64,000 nt of DNA from contig NC_044566.1 of assembly GCF_007565055.1 (NCBI RefSeq), forward strand, positions 92,906,297-92,970,296, written 5' to 3'. Shown here one piece after another: positions 11,911 to 23,519 of this stretch. The notes under the pieces were generated by a model. It did not search any database. It saw nothing but the letters and a program-made list of their open reading frames with translations, and was not told the origin of the DNA. Source of the DNA: Rhinopithecus roxellana. Lineage: Eukaryota > Chordata > Mammalia > Primates > Cercopithecidae. The position numbers and the translations under genes were made by a program. Each line of letters starts with the position of its first letter. Position 1 is the stretch's first letter.

Positions 11911-12867
11911 TCCATACTTATTTTTACATTTTACTTTTGAATAATTTTTAAATTATTCAAAATTATAAAAATTGCTATTATGAAACACCTTACCATGAAC
12001 ATTTTCTCAAATATATCTTTGTAAGTGAGATTCTTAAGAGTAGAACTGCTAAATTAAAGAATATACAGATGTTTTACATTTTGACAAATACTAGCAAATT
12101 TCTGGGGGCCGGGGGAGGTCTGAAACAATTTACACTTCCAGGAACAAAACTATGGGACCCTTGCCCACACTGGATGCCACAGCTATTTAAAAGGTTTCTG
12201 GTTAACCCAATGGCTATTTTAAAAATCACCTCTCATTTTACAGTAGTTACATTTCTTATCTTGCTAAAAACTCAAGAAGGAAAGAAGATAAAAGAGCACA
12301 ATCACCAAACCTCACACGCTCAGCACAGTTCCCTCCTATGCTTTCAACGCTGAGCATCCTGATGGAACTCACTATCCAACTACATATACGTGTATCTTTC
12401 AAGTACACAGATAGGACCCAAACACAAAACACAAATTCTAACATATGTTTCTCCTGAAGCTAACTACTATAACTTATAATGCTATGTTACCTGAAATGAC
12501 AAGATCCGATAATAGGACTAAAACAACATAGAAAAACCAGAAAGAAAACAAGGAATACTAGGAAATATCTTCAAGCCAACATCCCATTTTTCCAGAGCAG
12601 GTAGTTTCACGTTTCAAAGCTCTTTGTAAACTCTGTTAAGAATGTCTTTGCCTCATCCTAACAATCCTCATAGTCTCCCATGGATGGTCCTTTAATGCTT
12701 GTGATATAAGAAGCCTGCAGGGAAAATATGGAATAGAAAACAGTTTGGAAATAAAATCTGTTGGCTCAGCACATTAAAATTACGGAAAATCGCTATTTTT
12801 ATGAGGATTATGTGTATCTTTGTTTTTTCTATGAACTATTTAAGCAATAACAAAAAGACATGATTTT

Positions 12868-13162
12868 GTTTTTTTTTTTTTAGGCAGAGTCTCGCTCTGT
12901 TGCCCAGGCTGGAGCGCAGTGGCGTGATCTTGGCTCACTGCAACCTCTGCCTCCCGGGCTCAAACGATTCCCCTGTCTCAGCCACCCAAGTAGCTGGGAT
13001 CACAGGCTCGTGCCACCACACCTGGCCAATTTTTGTATTTTTAGTAGAGATGGGGTTTCACCATGTTGACCAGGCTGGTCTCAAACTCCTGACCTCAAGT
13101 GACCTGCCCACCTCAGCCTCCCAAAGTGCAGGGATTAGAGGTGTGAGCCACCGTGCCCAGCC
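12868..13162 (-). repeat. AluS, inverted
   Basis: Full-length inverted Alu ending 'gtgagccaccgtgcccagcc'. A short duplication 'acatgat' is seen on both sides (near 12858 and 13163). Confidence 0.92.
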
Positions 13163-13545
13163 CACATGATCTTTTTCCAGTCATGGGCAGCAGGGACTGT
13201 ATAAAATCCAATCCCACTTTGTGAAAACTCGGCATAAAAAATTATTAGTCTTATAAAGTGTGGTGTGTTTTTACATTGGGGGAATTTGGCTTATTGTACA
13301 CTTTCTAAAGCAAATACATAGCAGTTACTCAGAAAAAAAAAATCAAAAAATCATTTTAGTCCTGGATATTAAGTAAAAACAATGTATCAGATAAAGCATA
13401 AATCATTTTTCTAAAAACAAAAACATTCCAATCAAACTGAAACAAAAAGTCCAAGGAAAGAAATTACTTCTCAACAGAAGGATCTACTTCTCAATGGAAC
13501 CCTTTCCCCACAGAGGCTGCATGTGAACTGTGCCTTCAAGGACAG

Positions 13546-13590
13546 GCAGCAGTCAGACATGCAGCAGTTAGACACGCAGCAGTTAGACAC
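13546..13590 (+). repeat. 15-bp tandem triplicate
   Basis: Three head-to-tail copies of a 15-bp unit: 'gcagcagtcagacat', 'gcagcagttagacac', 'gcagcagttagacac'. The last two are identical. Confidence 0.9.
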
Positions 13591-14020
13591 GGGGGTGGGA
13601 GGCCACGCACGCCCACCCAGAGAGAGTGAGGAAAGCACTCAGGGCAGAGCCAGCCACGCATGGGAGCAGCACACAGTCAGGCTGGGTGGAGGCACAGCAC
13701 TGAAAAAAGGGAAATGGGGAAATAGGTTTAGAAAGAAAATTAGTGTGAAAGAAAGGAAGCGGCTGTATATTCTACATGTTTTTCTCTAATGTAGAATCCC
13801 AGATGGAAATCATCCTTCTTACTTTCATTTACAAAGATACTGATCTTATCTCACAATATTTTCTTCCCTGAAGTGATTTGTTTTCTGAAGTGTATTTGGG
13901 TATCAACTTATTTTCCATAACATGACTATCAGCACCCAGTGTGTAGGAACCAGATTAGATTCATTTTTATTAATATACCCTTCTCAAAGGCCTAGGACAG
14001 ATTCTAAAGAAGCATTTTTT

Positions 14021-14322
14021 GGCCAGGCACGGTGGCTAACACCTGTAATCCCAGCACTTTGGGAGGCCGAGGCAGGCAGATCATGAGGTCAGGACTTCGA
14101 GACCAGCCTGACCAAAATGGTTAAACTCCGTCTCTACTAAAAATACAAAAATTAGCCAGGCATGGTGGTGGCGGGCGCCTGTAATCCCAGCTACTCAGGA
14201 GGTTGAGGCAGAATAGCTTGAACCCAGGAGACAGAGGCTGCAGTGAGCCGAGATCACACCACTGCACTCCAGGCTAGGTGACAGAGAGAGACTATGTCTC
14301 AAAAAAAAAAAAAAAAAAAAAA
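14021..14322 (+). repeat. AluS
   Basis: Full-length plus-strand Alu ('ggccaggcacggtggctaac') with a pure A-tail of about 22. Confidence 0.92.
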
Positions 14323-14470
14323 CCACCTTTTAATAACTGAAAAATGCATAAACTGTATACAATAAATATTATATATAATATATAAAATAAATACATGTAT
14401 TAACTGTATAGGAATAAATGCATAATACTGGCACCACATCACTTATCCGGGATTTGGATATTCATCTATA

Positions 14471-14693
14471 GCAAGAGTTCCCAAACTTTTTCTATAAAGG
14501 ACCATAGAAAAAGTATTTTAGGCTTGATAGGCCAAATGGTCTCTGTCACAACTACTCAATTCTGCTGTCACAGGACAAAAGCAGCACAGACAATGCATAA
14601 ATGAAAGAGCATGGCTGTGTTTCAATAAAATTTTATTCACAAAAACAGGCAGCAGGCTGCATTTGTAACGTGGACTGTAGTGCGCTGACCTCT
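14471..14693 (+). mobile_element. hAT-Charlie-type nonautonomous DNA transposon
   Basis: The ends 'agttcccaaact' and 'agtgcgctgacctct' form imperfect terminal inverted repeats of the CAGGGGTCGGCAAACT type. The inside carries 'ctctgtcacaactactcaattctgc' and 'ggctgtgtttcaataaaattttattcac', familiar from a MER1-group element. The 8-bp duplication 'catctata' at 14463-14470 and 14694-14701 is the hAT signature. Exact family name uncertain. Confidence 0.8.
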
Positions 14694-15091
14694 CATCTAT
14701 ACAGACTTAAATGTAATACATTACATTATATATATACACACATCACATTTAAATACAAGTATTATATTCAAATAGTTTTTATAATAACAGAATCTTGGTC
14801 AAAATTCCAAGGAAGATACAAAATAAAAAGGGATATAAACAAAAAACTGTAGATATGCCACATAAAATCTGGGAAACTGGAACCTCTGGATGCATCCATG
14901 TAATCTGCCCTCTCCAGATATCTCTTTAGGCCTTAGTTTTGGACCCACAAAGCAAGGTGGTTAAAATAGACAATTCTGTGATCTTAAGAGCTGCTCCAAG
15001 TTAAAGTTATAGATTTTAAGTGGAAATTCCATCTAGAAAATAACAACATTCACAAATAATTTCAAATCTGTGGAAGAACAGAATACGAGTA

Positions 15092-15418
15092 CAGTTATGC
15101 ACCACAGAACATTTCAATGAGGCACCACACGTATGACAGTGGTTCCACAGATTCTAACACTGTATTTTTAACTGTATCTTCTCTATGTTTACATGTTCAG
15201 ATACACAAATATTTACCACTGTATTACAACTGCCTGTACAGCAACATGTATAGGTTTGCAGCCTAGGAGCAGCAGGCTATAATGCACTTAGCCTAAGTGT
15301 GTAAGAAACTCTACCATGTAGATTTGTGTAAGTAGACTCTGTGATGTTCGCACAAGGACAAACTCGCCTAATGATGCATTTCTCAGATGTATTCATGTTG
15401 TTAAGCAACACATGACTG
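15092..15418 (-). mobile_element. Tigger-type (TcMar) DNA transposon, internally deleted
   Basis: Begins 'cagttatgcaccacagaac' and ends 'gttaagcaacacatgactg', imperfect inverted repeats flanked by TA on both sides, as expected for Tc1/mariner-pogo elements. The interior ('ctgtacagcaacatgtataggtttgcagcc') matches the larger copy at 52449-55090. About 327 bp, no transposase. Confidence 0.7.
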
Positions 15419-16037
15419 TATGCCACAGAAACAAGTATAACATATTAGAATAAATTAAGACAGTACCTGGCATAATTGATCTAATAATAAACATATGTAC
15501 AAACACTAATCAAAATCATATTCTAGTACCTAAAAAATAAGGTTTCAGTACCATCTTGAATGACTATACCTGGAAAAATCAATTTAATAACAAACATAGG
15601 TTAATTCACCTAGCTGGAAGGGGACATTTAGATCATTAAAAACAACTGTACCTGAAATAGAGGCATTGGTAAGATTTGATATTAAATGCCACAAAATAAT
15701 TAAATCACTACAATAACTCACTAAACTCCCTAACATATTTACAGTTAAAAATCTGAAGTTTTTAACTTTAATTCAAATACCATGCAGTATATAATAAACC
15801 AGGTATCATTCATTAGGTGTAATGGTGATTTTCTAAACTTTTCTATTTTTATAATTACTCTTCAAATCAAGAGTTGAGTTTCAGAATAAAAACACTTCAC
15901 TTTTCACAAACAGTTTTTTAAAGATTTCTTGGGTTAATTAAAATTCTATAATCCATCACTATCCACATTTACAAAAGCCATGCTACCACACTTTTCTGAT
16001 ATAGAAATGAATAGTTTCTGGTTCATTACCAACTTAC
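15419..16037. other. Start of PCCA intron 6, nothing recognised
   Basis: AT-rich intron just downstream of exon 6 in gene orientation. No repeat or RNA gene is evident. Confidence 0.5.
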
Positions 16038-16091
16038 CAAACATCTGGCAAATTCTTTGTTTTCTGAAAGGAATCCATAACCTGGATGTAC
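16038..16091 (-). CDS. PCCA: PCCA exon 6 (54 bp)
   Basis: Encodes VHPGYGFLSENKEFARCL, 18 codons, about residues 139-156. The HPGYGFLSEN stretch is a hallmark of the biotin carboxylase N-terminal domain shared with acetyl-, pyruvate- and methylcrotonyl-CoA carboxylases. The acceptor on the minus strand is 'ttttactttcatttctaag' and the donor is 'gtaagttgg'. It is phase 0 at both ends, so skipping it would remove 18 residues in frame. The exon begins GTACAT directly after AG. It follows exon 5 across a 2,187-bp intron. The next protein segment (AAEDVVFIGP, exon 7) was not found below this point, so intron 6 is longer than 16 kb. Confidence 0.96.
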
Positions 16092-16099
16092 CTTAGAAA

Positions 16100-17009
16100 T
16101 GAAAGTAAAAAGCACTTTCAATTTTATCATATTGCAAAAGCTTTATAAGCAAAATGTACAGTGCATTTATGTACTAATATTTATTGTTCAAGAGCCCTTG
16201 AATAGGTATACTTCTCTTATACACTGATCAGTTCTAACTCACATTTCTAGGATCAGAATCAAATTCCAAGAAACTGCCTCCTATATTTACTTTCTCCACA
16301 CTCCCTATGTCCTAATTGATTCATTTTCCACACAGTATCTTTGTCCTAACCATCATGGGAAGTATACACCCACATATATCTTAATGCCCACTAGCATTTG
16401 TCTACATTTTTCAACAAAACTCTCTCTCCTTTTCCTGAAGCTAACTTTGTCCACAATTCTGAAGAATTTCACAATGGCTGGTGTGTCAAAGATTTATGTA
16501 AAAGGAACCTTGGCAAGATGGATGAAAAACTCTAAATTCTCCTTTCTTTACAGTACTCACAAACTGGTAATTTCCAAAACCCAGACTACTAGGACAGCTA
16601 CTACATTTTATTCCTGATGGCATTAATAATACTTAGCCACTACCAACAAGACCTTTCTATCAAACTGAACTAAAATGGAGGTGTGGTTTTACTTTTATTT
16701 TGTGCTCTGAATTGTTTTTCTTCTAATATCTACTCTTCTTTCCTTCTTCACCCCAAACTTTGCCATTCACAACTACTTTATACTATCCTCACCCACAAGC
16801 CACATTGCTGCAATCTACCAGCTTGATCTAATCAAGTAATTTTTGGCTCTCCCACACTGGCCAAATATAAATTTAGCCACTTCAGTATCAGCCAGTGTTG
16901 AACATACTTCTAGTAAAATAATTCTGCTAAAAACAAATTCAAATTTCTGAAGGAACCAGTATCATAATCCAGAAATAGTTATATATCAGCAACTTTTAAA
17001 TGCTGAACT
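16100..17009. other. Intron 5 sequence without recognised feature
   Basis: Part of PCCA intron 5. A 77-codon plus-strand open frame at 16384-16617 resembles nothing I know and I do not treat it as a gene. Confidence 0.5.
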
Positions 17010-17312
17010 CAGGCTGGGCACAATGGCTCATGCCTGTAATCCCAGCAGTTTAGGAGGCTGAGGCAGGCAGATCACCTGAGGTCAGGAGTTCAAGACCAGC
17101 CTGACCAACATGGTGAAACCCCTTCTCTACTAAAAATACAAAATGAGCCGGGCGTGGTGGCAGGCACCTGTAATCCCAGCTACTTGGGAGGCTGAAGCAG
17201 GAGAATCGCTTGAACCTGGCGGGGCAGAGGTTGCAGTGAGCTGAGATCATGCCATTGCACTCTGGCCTGGGCAACAAAAGCGAAACTCCATCTCAAAAAA
17301 CAAAACAAAACA
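17010..17312 (+). repeat. AluS in intron 5
   Basis: Full-length Alu ('ggctgggcacaatggctcatg') with tail (caaaa)n. The duplication 'aaatgctgaact' is at 16998-17009 and 17313-17324. It is the only Alu between exons 5 and 6. Confidence 0.93.
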
Positions 17313-17324
17313 AAATGCTGAACT

Positions 17325-18278
17325 AAGCTTTATGAACATGGTACAGAACAATTTAAACTACTGTATCAAGGAAGAAGAGTTTTCATTCCACCTATTTCGT
17401 TTTATTAACACTCAACTACAAATTTATGTTGGCAAGCTATAGTTAAAATGTTAAGAGTTTTACCTTCGCTAACTGTGCTAATAAACTGTAAACATCTATA
17501 ATATGGGTTCATGAATTAAGTTTTTTATTTAAACATGCATCTTACTGAAACATTTCTTTCAAAAGAAATGTGAGCACTAATTGAAGCGCTCCAGGCTTAA
17601 TTGTTGGTGTTGGATGTCTCCATCCAATTTTAGAGATAACTTTGCATAGTTTTTAACACTGTATATAATTAGTTCTCTGATAATTAAAAAAAGAAAAAAG
17701 AAAAAAACACTGTTTCCGATGTCAGAAATCATTTTTTTCCTTGGATTCCACTCTATTCACACAGAACTGGGGGTGGAGAGAATGATTTATCCTTGTAAAT
17801 TATAAGCATTCTACTGACATTAACAAACTAAAATAATTACCAAATGTGCTGTTTTTATTTCTGGAAGTGTACTAGGTATAAGTAATTTTTAAATTATTAA
17901 AATGGAATTTAAACAGAGTATTTGGATCCTGTTTATAACACAGAATTTTTAAAAATGCTCTTATTACACTGAAAGGGTTAATACTCAAAACTAATTGGGA
18001 TTTCTTTTTTCCTAGCAAATTTGGAAATGAACTGAAACTGCTCCCTGGTGTGAAAGCTGAATCCAGCAGCCACCTGCAGGATCAGCGACCAACACTGCCA
18101 GATGCTACAAAGCCTTTGATTTCCAGTAGTGAATTCGACCACATTTAACTCATGTGACATGAACTAACTGCAATAGCATTTTCAATCATTCTTTCCTATT
18201 TTTTTTTTAAATACAAACTCTAGCTTTCTGCTCACTACATATGAAACAGCTGCAGTAGATAGATTCATTCAAACTCAC
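17325..18278. other. Intron 5, no recognised feature
   Basis: AT-rich intron between exons 5 and 6. A 60-codon sense-strand open frame at 17978-18160 has no convincing splice context. Confidence 0.5.
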
Positions 18279-18392
18279 AGCTTGGGCCCTGGTTTTCTTA
18301 ATGGCTTCCATGATGGCATCCACGTTGAGGTAGCTTTTACTGGTGGGAGCTGGGCCAACACAGACGGCCTCATCCGCCATTTTCACATGAAC
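18279..18392 (-). CDS. PCCA: PCCA exon 5 (114 bp)
   Basis: Encodes 38 residues, about 101-138, from VHVKMADEAVCVGPAPTSKS to IMEAIKKTRAQA. This is part of the biotin carboxylase N-terminal domain; the ADEAVCVGPAP stretch is strongly conserved in the family. The acceptor is 'tttgtctcctcag' and the donor is 'gtgagtttg'. Phase 0 at both ends. The last codon is Ala138, next to the donor; A138T is a reported propionic acidemia change (established knowledge, from memory). Residue 124 is Val here, while I recall Met in human. Neighbouring introns are 37.7 kb (upstream) and 2.2 kb (downstream). Confidence 0.97.
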
Positions 18393-18399
18393 CTGAGGA

Positions 18400-20923
18400 G
18401 ACAAATTTCTGCATTAACAGATGCGCCCAGCAAAAAGAATTACCATCATCTGCAAATACACACAAAATTGCAAATCTGATTGTTCCACATATCATTTATC
18501 GAGTCATATTTCTTTTTGAGTATGCACTAAAAAGCAACAATGAAACAAATAAACTCAAGAACTCTATTACCCATGATTTCATTTATTACAGCCTAATTCA
18601 TTGTCTAAGCAAATAATTTCCATAATACCCCCCTACCTCTTTATGTAAAATCACAGCAAACAATTTTAGCTTCCTATTCCGTTCATCAGTACATAAATTT
18701 GATATCAAAAACTACCTTGTTACATGTAGCCAGGGTAGCCCAATATTTTAATAACGAGCACTCAAGACCAGCTCTAAGCAAGCTCCCCAGGAAGTTGGGA
18801 TAATTAGAGGGACTGAATGGAGGGATGCAGCGAGTGTCCCTGCACAGCATCAGGTCAGCACCAGACACAAATTAAAGCCTAAGACGAAAGAAAGAGTTCA
18901 ATATCACAACATGTGAACCAGAAAATCTTGAGAATCATTTAAATACTCTCACATTCAATCTTCATCCATTTTACATTTATTCCTAAAAGAAATGACATGT
19001 ATATTAAGTTCTAACGCTACTCAAAATTCAGGAATGTAAGCTCCATTTTTAAGACTACTCACTCTACAATGTTTAAATGTATTTATTTTGCATAATAGAA
19101 GCTAAGCATTCAATATGAAAAAGAGTAAACTCTTTAGTTCTAAAAGGAGTCTATTCTTTTCAAATGATGAAAGGATTAGTATCTTTTTAAATGACTTTTC
19201 CTAATTTCCTAATGGTCTTTCAGTTTCAGAAACTTCCAGATTACAATTATTTTGCAAGACAGATATATAAAACTGGAACACAAACATACACCTAAACATT
19301 TATGACCCACTCCTCCACCAAAAAAAAAAGTCAAAGGTGGCAAATACCTGAGTATTTCTGTTATAGTCTTCAGTTATGAAATAATTTTTAGATACTTTGT
19401 TTTAAATGAGATCTTAAAAAAACAAAAAAGCAGTCTTTTAGAAAGCTAAGAATTCTCTTTGTCAATTCAATAAATATTTTCCACTTTAGTAAAAAATTAT
19501 ATTGAGTATTGAAAGGTAAAAGATCAGGTAAATGCCCAAGGGATTTTCAGGTCAGTATCTTACTATAAAATATCCAAATACACACATTCGGTAATTATTT
19601 AATAATACCAATTGCAGGGAAAAGCAGCCCTGCTTCCAAAAGGCTTCTAAATATCCCTGTGTTCAAAGCAAGGCCTTCCTCGTGGTTATCGTTGCCTGGT
19701 ATGCCCCCAACCTCAAGTTGCTCTTCTGCCCTCAGACCAGGATGCCCCCTCCTCTATTGCCCTATTGCCCTCTGTCCACTTCAGATCCTGTTACTGTCAA
19801 TTTTGTTGTTGTAATTGTGATTGTAGTTTTTTTCTGTAAGAAAGAAATTGAGTACTTCACAATCCTTTAAAAAGAATACATTTAAGTCTTTGTTTAAACT
19901 TAAATCCACATTTGTTTTATTGTCCTCAGATACTACCTATTATAGAAGATGCACTTCAAGTTTCACATCTACCACTGGATCTCTCCCAAGTACTTCAATT
20001 TAGGATGAATCTCCTGTAATCTAAACTCTGAGAGTAATTAGTGCAAATTTTAGCATATAATCTCATCTACCCAACAATCTCATTTTAACTGCTTTGCACA
20101 CTGTTACAATTTCTCCTCCACCAGATCATAAGGTTATGCCTTAAATTCTTTTTTTAATCTCCCCTAGCCCAATGTTATGTGATTAAAGCTATTTACTCAT
20201 AGATACACTTGGATAGCAGCTTGCTTAGTAACTTTCATTATCAAATGTTAAAAGCCATTGTCCTTGAGGTACAAAAAAGTTGCAACTTTTATTATCTTTT
20301 TTTCATTATCTTTGAGGTAAAAATCTACACCTACATAAAGTCTTCTTAATCTTGGCAAAACATATGGCAACTGGTGGTTTATGGAGGAAAAGAAATGAAA
20401 AGATACACATAGGCACGTGTTTATGTGTCCAAAATTTCTATAATAAACATGCATTCAAAAGTAAAAAGGAGAGAGAGAATCCTAATAGTATTGACATTTT
20501 TACTTACAGTATTTTCTCTAAATACACTTTTATAATGATATTGCATATATAATTTACACCCTTTTGTTTTTTAATAGCATAATAGACATTTTTCCTATGT
20601 TATCACAAACGTTTTGTAAACATACTAAGAACTAGCTCAGAGCCTAATATATTTTACTGGGTGATTAAGATTGCTCTAGTTAAAAATAAAAAGACTGCTC
20701 CAATAAACATTTGAATAAATTATGCATTAAAAGCAGGTCAAAACTGCTATGGACTTTACAAAGAAGGACTAAACACAAATTGTTTATAAAGGATTGGTTG
20801 GCTTCTTTTCCTCCCTTTGCAGGAACAAATCTTACTTCAGGTGGCAGGGTACATTCAAGTCTCAACAAGCCCACAGTCTAGCCCAGGGTCGGTAGTAGCA
20901 AAAAGCCATGCAAAAGAAAACAT
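18400..20923. other. Intron 4, first repeat-poor block
   Basis: About 2.5 kb upstream of exon 5 in gene orientation with no Alu or L1 that I can recognise. Small open frames are present but lack support. It is one of the longer repeat-free blocks in the window, so it could be compared for conservation. Confidence 0.45.
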
Positions 20924-21045
20924 TAGAATTCTCTGCTGCCTTAGTTAAGGAGACACTTAAGAGTCAACCTGGAAAGAACAATCTAGAATTCTCTGCTGCC
21001 TTAGTTAAGGAGACACTTAAGAGTCAACCTGGAAAGAACAATCTA
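20924..21045 (+). repeat. 60-bp perfect tandem duplication
   Basis: The segment starting 'agaattctctgctgcc' at 20925 repeats exactly with a 60-bp period from 20985. Identity holds over 62 aligned bases with no mismatch, and the flanks diverge at once on both sides. Confidence 0.97.
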
Positions 21046-21665
21046 ACAAACTTTTGAAACTCTATTTCAATTTTGTTGTCATTGTTGTATGAAATGTGTG
21101 AGGTGTTTTCTTTGGCTTAATAATACAAAAAACAATATTCAAGCAATGCAGATGCTATTCTGCAGAATGACTTAATATTGCATAGGCTGACTAGATATGT
21201 TTGTTTCAAAAATATCAACATCTTGAAAAATATAAATTCCTTTTTATATATTTTAATGGCAAAGGAAATATATAACAACCATGGAAAGTTTAAACTGAGG
21301 TAAACTAATCAATTAAGCAGGATTTGCTGGTTATATGGTTTCAAAAAGAAAAGTAAAGCATTTTAAGTACTAACACTAAGTATATACACTAAGTATAGTC
21401 TGTCTTCATAAACTTCTCCGTTCTCAGAAAACCAATAGAGATTTTTAGAGCGGATTATTAGTTTTCCTATCAAGCATTTAGTTTTATATTTTGAATTATT
21501 TTATTCTTCAGAGAAAAATTACTTGTATCAGCTTATTACCTGCATGAGCCTAATTTCCAAATAACAAGCTAGGAGAACAACAGATGTGTTTTTCATCTTA
21601 CAGGACTGAGAAAAATCATCTTCTTTATCAACTTTTAAAAAATAAATCAAACTTTTTTTTTTTTT

Positions 21666-22408
21666 CCATCTGGCAGCTGCCATCAGGTAAGCCAAGATGG
21701 GTGCATACAAGTACATCCAGGAGCTATGGAGAAAGAAGCAGCCCGATGTCATGCACTTTCTTCTGAGGGTCCACTGCTGGCAGTACCGCCAGCTCTCTGC
21801 TCTCCACAGGGCTCCCCGCCCCACCCGGCCTGATAAAGCACGCTGACTAGGCTATAAGACCAACCAAGGTCACGTTATATATAGGATTCGTGTTCGCCAG
21901 TGGTGGCCGAAAACGCCCAGTTCCTAAGGGTGCAACTTACAGCAAGCCTGTCCATCATGGTGTTAACCAGCTAAGGTTTGCTCCAAGCCTTCAGTCCTTT
22001 GCAGAGGAGGGAGCTGGATGCCACTGTAGGGCTCTGAGAGCCCTGAATTCTTACTAGGTTGGTGAAGATTCCACATACACATTTTTTGAGGTTATCCTCA
22101 TTGATCCATTCCATAAAGCTAACAGAAGAAATCCTGACACCTAATGGATCACCAAACCAGTCCACAGCACAGGGAGATGCGTGGGCTGACATCTGCAGGC
22201 TGACAGCCCTGGCCTTGGAAAGGGCCGTAAGTTCCATCACACTATTGGTGGTTCTTGCCAGACAGCCTGGAGAAGGCGCAATACTCTCCTGCTCCACCGT
22301 TACCAATAACATAAGTAAAGTTTGTAAAATTCATACTTAATAAACAATTTGAAATAATAATATAAATAATAAAAATATATAAAAATAAATATTAAAAATA
22401 AATTTAAA
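21666..22408 (+). pseudogene. RPL15P: RPL15 processed pseudogene
   Basis: Intronless copy of the mRNA for large-subunit ribosomal protein L15, antisense to PCCA. It includes 5' UTR text ('ccatctggcagctgccatc') and ATG at 21697 with a frame starting MGAYKYIQELWRKKQ. Homology runs to a terminal CTCCACCGTTACC followed by TAA (22307-22309), then a short 3' UTR, AATAAA at 22339-22344 and a decayed A-rich tail to about 22408. Lesions: a TGA at codon 50 (21844-21846, from an Arg CGA codon), an extra base near 21899 that shifts the frame, and more small indels downstream. It cannot make L15 protein (204 residues in the parent). A pyrimidine run lies just before its start. No clear target duplication is visible. 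Confidence 0.95.
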
Positions 22409-22443
22409 TGTTTGGATATAAATAGGTTAAAAATTACACCTGC

Positions 22444-22728
22444 AGCCAGGCACGGTAGCTCACGCCTGTAATCCCAGCACTTTGGGAGGCCGAGGAAGGT
22501 GGATCGCAAAGTCAGGGGTTCAAGACCAGCCTGACCAACATGGAGAAACCCTGTCTCTACCAAAAATACAAAAGAAAATTAGCTGGGTGTAATGGTGCAC
22601 GCCTGTAATCCTACCTACTCAGGAGGCTGAGGCAGGAGAATCGCTGAACCTGGGAGGCAGAGGTTGCAGTGAGCCGAGATCAGGCCACTGCACTCCAGCC
22701 TGGGGAACAGAGCAAGACTCCATCTTAG
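22444..22728 (+). repeat. AluS with G-rich instead of A-rich tail
   Basis: Alu body ends 'agactccatctta' and then runs into a G-rich tract (22728-22753) where an A-tail is expected. Flanks 'attacacctgca' (left) and 'attatgcctgca' (right) look like an imperfect target duplication, so the G tract lies inside the inserted unit. Confidence 0.88.
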
Positions 22729-22753
22729 GGGTACGGTGGGGGCGCGGGGGGGG
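22728..22753 (+). repeat. G-rich tract, possible quadruplex
   Basis: G-runs of 4, 2, 5 and 8 separated by short loops (TAC, T, CGC). It lies at the 3' end of an Alu on the strand opposite the PCCA transcript. Confidence 0.7.
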
Positions 22754-22764
22754 ATTATGCCTGC

Positions 22765-23270
22765 ATTTAAAAACTTTGGGTTAATAGAAAATTTCATATT
22801 AGCCAATTAGATGCCAAAAATACATTGAAAAAGACATTCTATTTGGTCCCTGTCCTTATCAAATAGATTGCATCTGAGTGATAAAAAGTGTTAGGCCAGA
22901 TGTTGTATTTAGTATAAACTCAATGGTCTCAGTGAAAGCTTCTGAATACCTTCTAAACTAGTACATACTGAGAAAGGTAAAGAAGGCAAGCAGCTTTGGA
23001 AATGCTTCTTCATGCCTAGAGATATTCTGAAACCTATCACTCAAGGAGATCTGTAGTGAAGTGGACACTATTTACCACGACTGAGAATACAGGAGTTTTC
23101 CTTGTGATGTCCTTCAATGCAAGACACTCGGTAGAACACTCCAAGGATGATGTAATACATACTAGATGCACTCCTTGGCTGAAAGTAGCAATACCTTACA
23201 TAACCCAGCCAGTCTTCAGTATCCACCAAATCTAATCAAATTATCCAAACATTACTAACCAGTGAAAATT
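22765..23270. other. Intron 4, nothing recognised
   Basis: About 500 bp with no repeat family or gene that I can identify. Confidence 0.45.
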
Positions 23271-23500
23271 ATCCTGAAAGTAGAATGGTGGTTGCCAGAG
23301 ACCATGGGGAGCCTAGAATGGGGAGTTACTATTTAATGGGTACAGAGTTTCAGTTTTGTAATATGAAAAGAGTTCTGGAGATGGATTATAGTGATGGCTG
23401 CACAACAATGTGAAAGTACTTAATGCCACTGAACTGTACACTTAAAAATAGTTAAGATGGTAAATTTCCTTATAAGCATTTTACCACAATGTAAAAAATA
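23271..23500 (+). repeat. L1M 3' end fragment
   Basis: 'gtggttgccagagaccatgg', 'tttcagttttgtaatatgaaaag', 'ccactgaactgtacacttaaaaatagttaagatgg' and 'ttttaccacaatgtaaaaaa' are standard old L1 3' UTR text. Confidence 0.85.
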
Positions 23501-23519
23501 ATAAATTTATTGAGAGTCT

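Noticed and set aside
1..16037. PCCA exon 7
   Set aside because: I searched for the AAEDVVFIGP coding sequence in intron 6 and did not see it.
17978..18160. 60-codon sense-strand frame in intron 5 as an exon
   Set aside because: It lacks a good pyrimidine tract and donor, unlike the candidate at 5199-5312.
18282..18479. Plus-strand open frame over exon 5
   Set aside because: It is the antisense shadow of PCCA exon 5.
21697..22309. RPL15 copy as a functional retrogene
   Set aside because: A stop at codon 50 plus several frame-shifting indels rule out L15 protein.
22059..22340. 93-codon plus-strand frame and overlapping 113-codon minus-strand frame
   Set aside because: Both lie over the frameshifted RPL15 pseudogene and are shadows of it.
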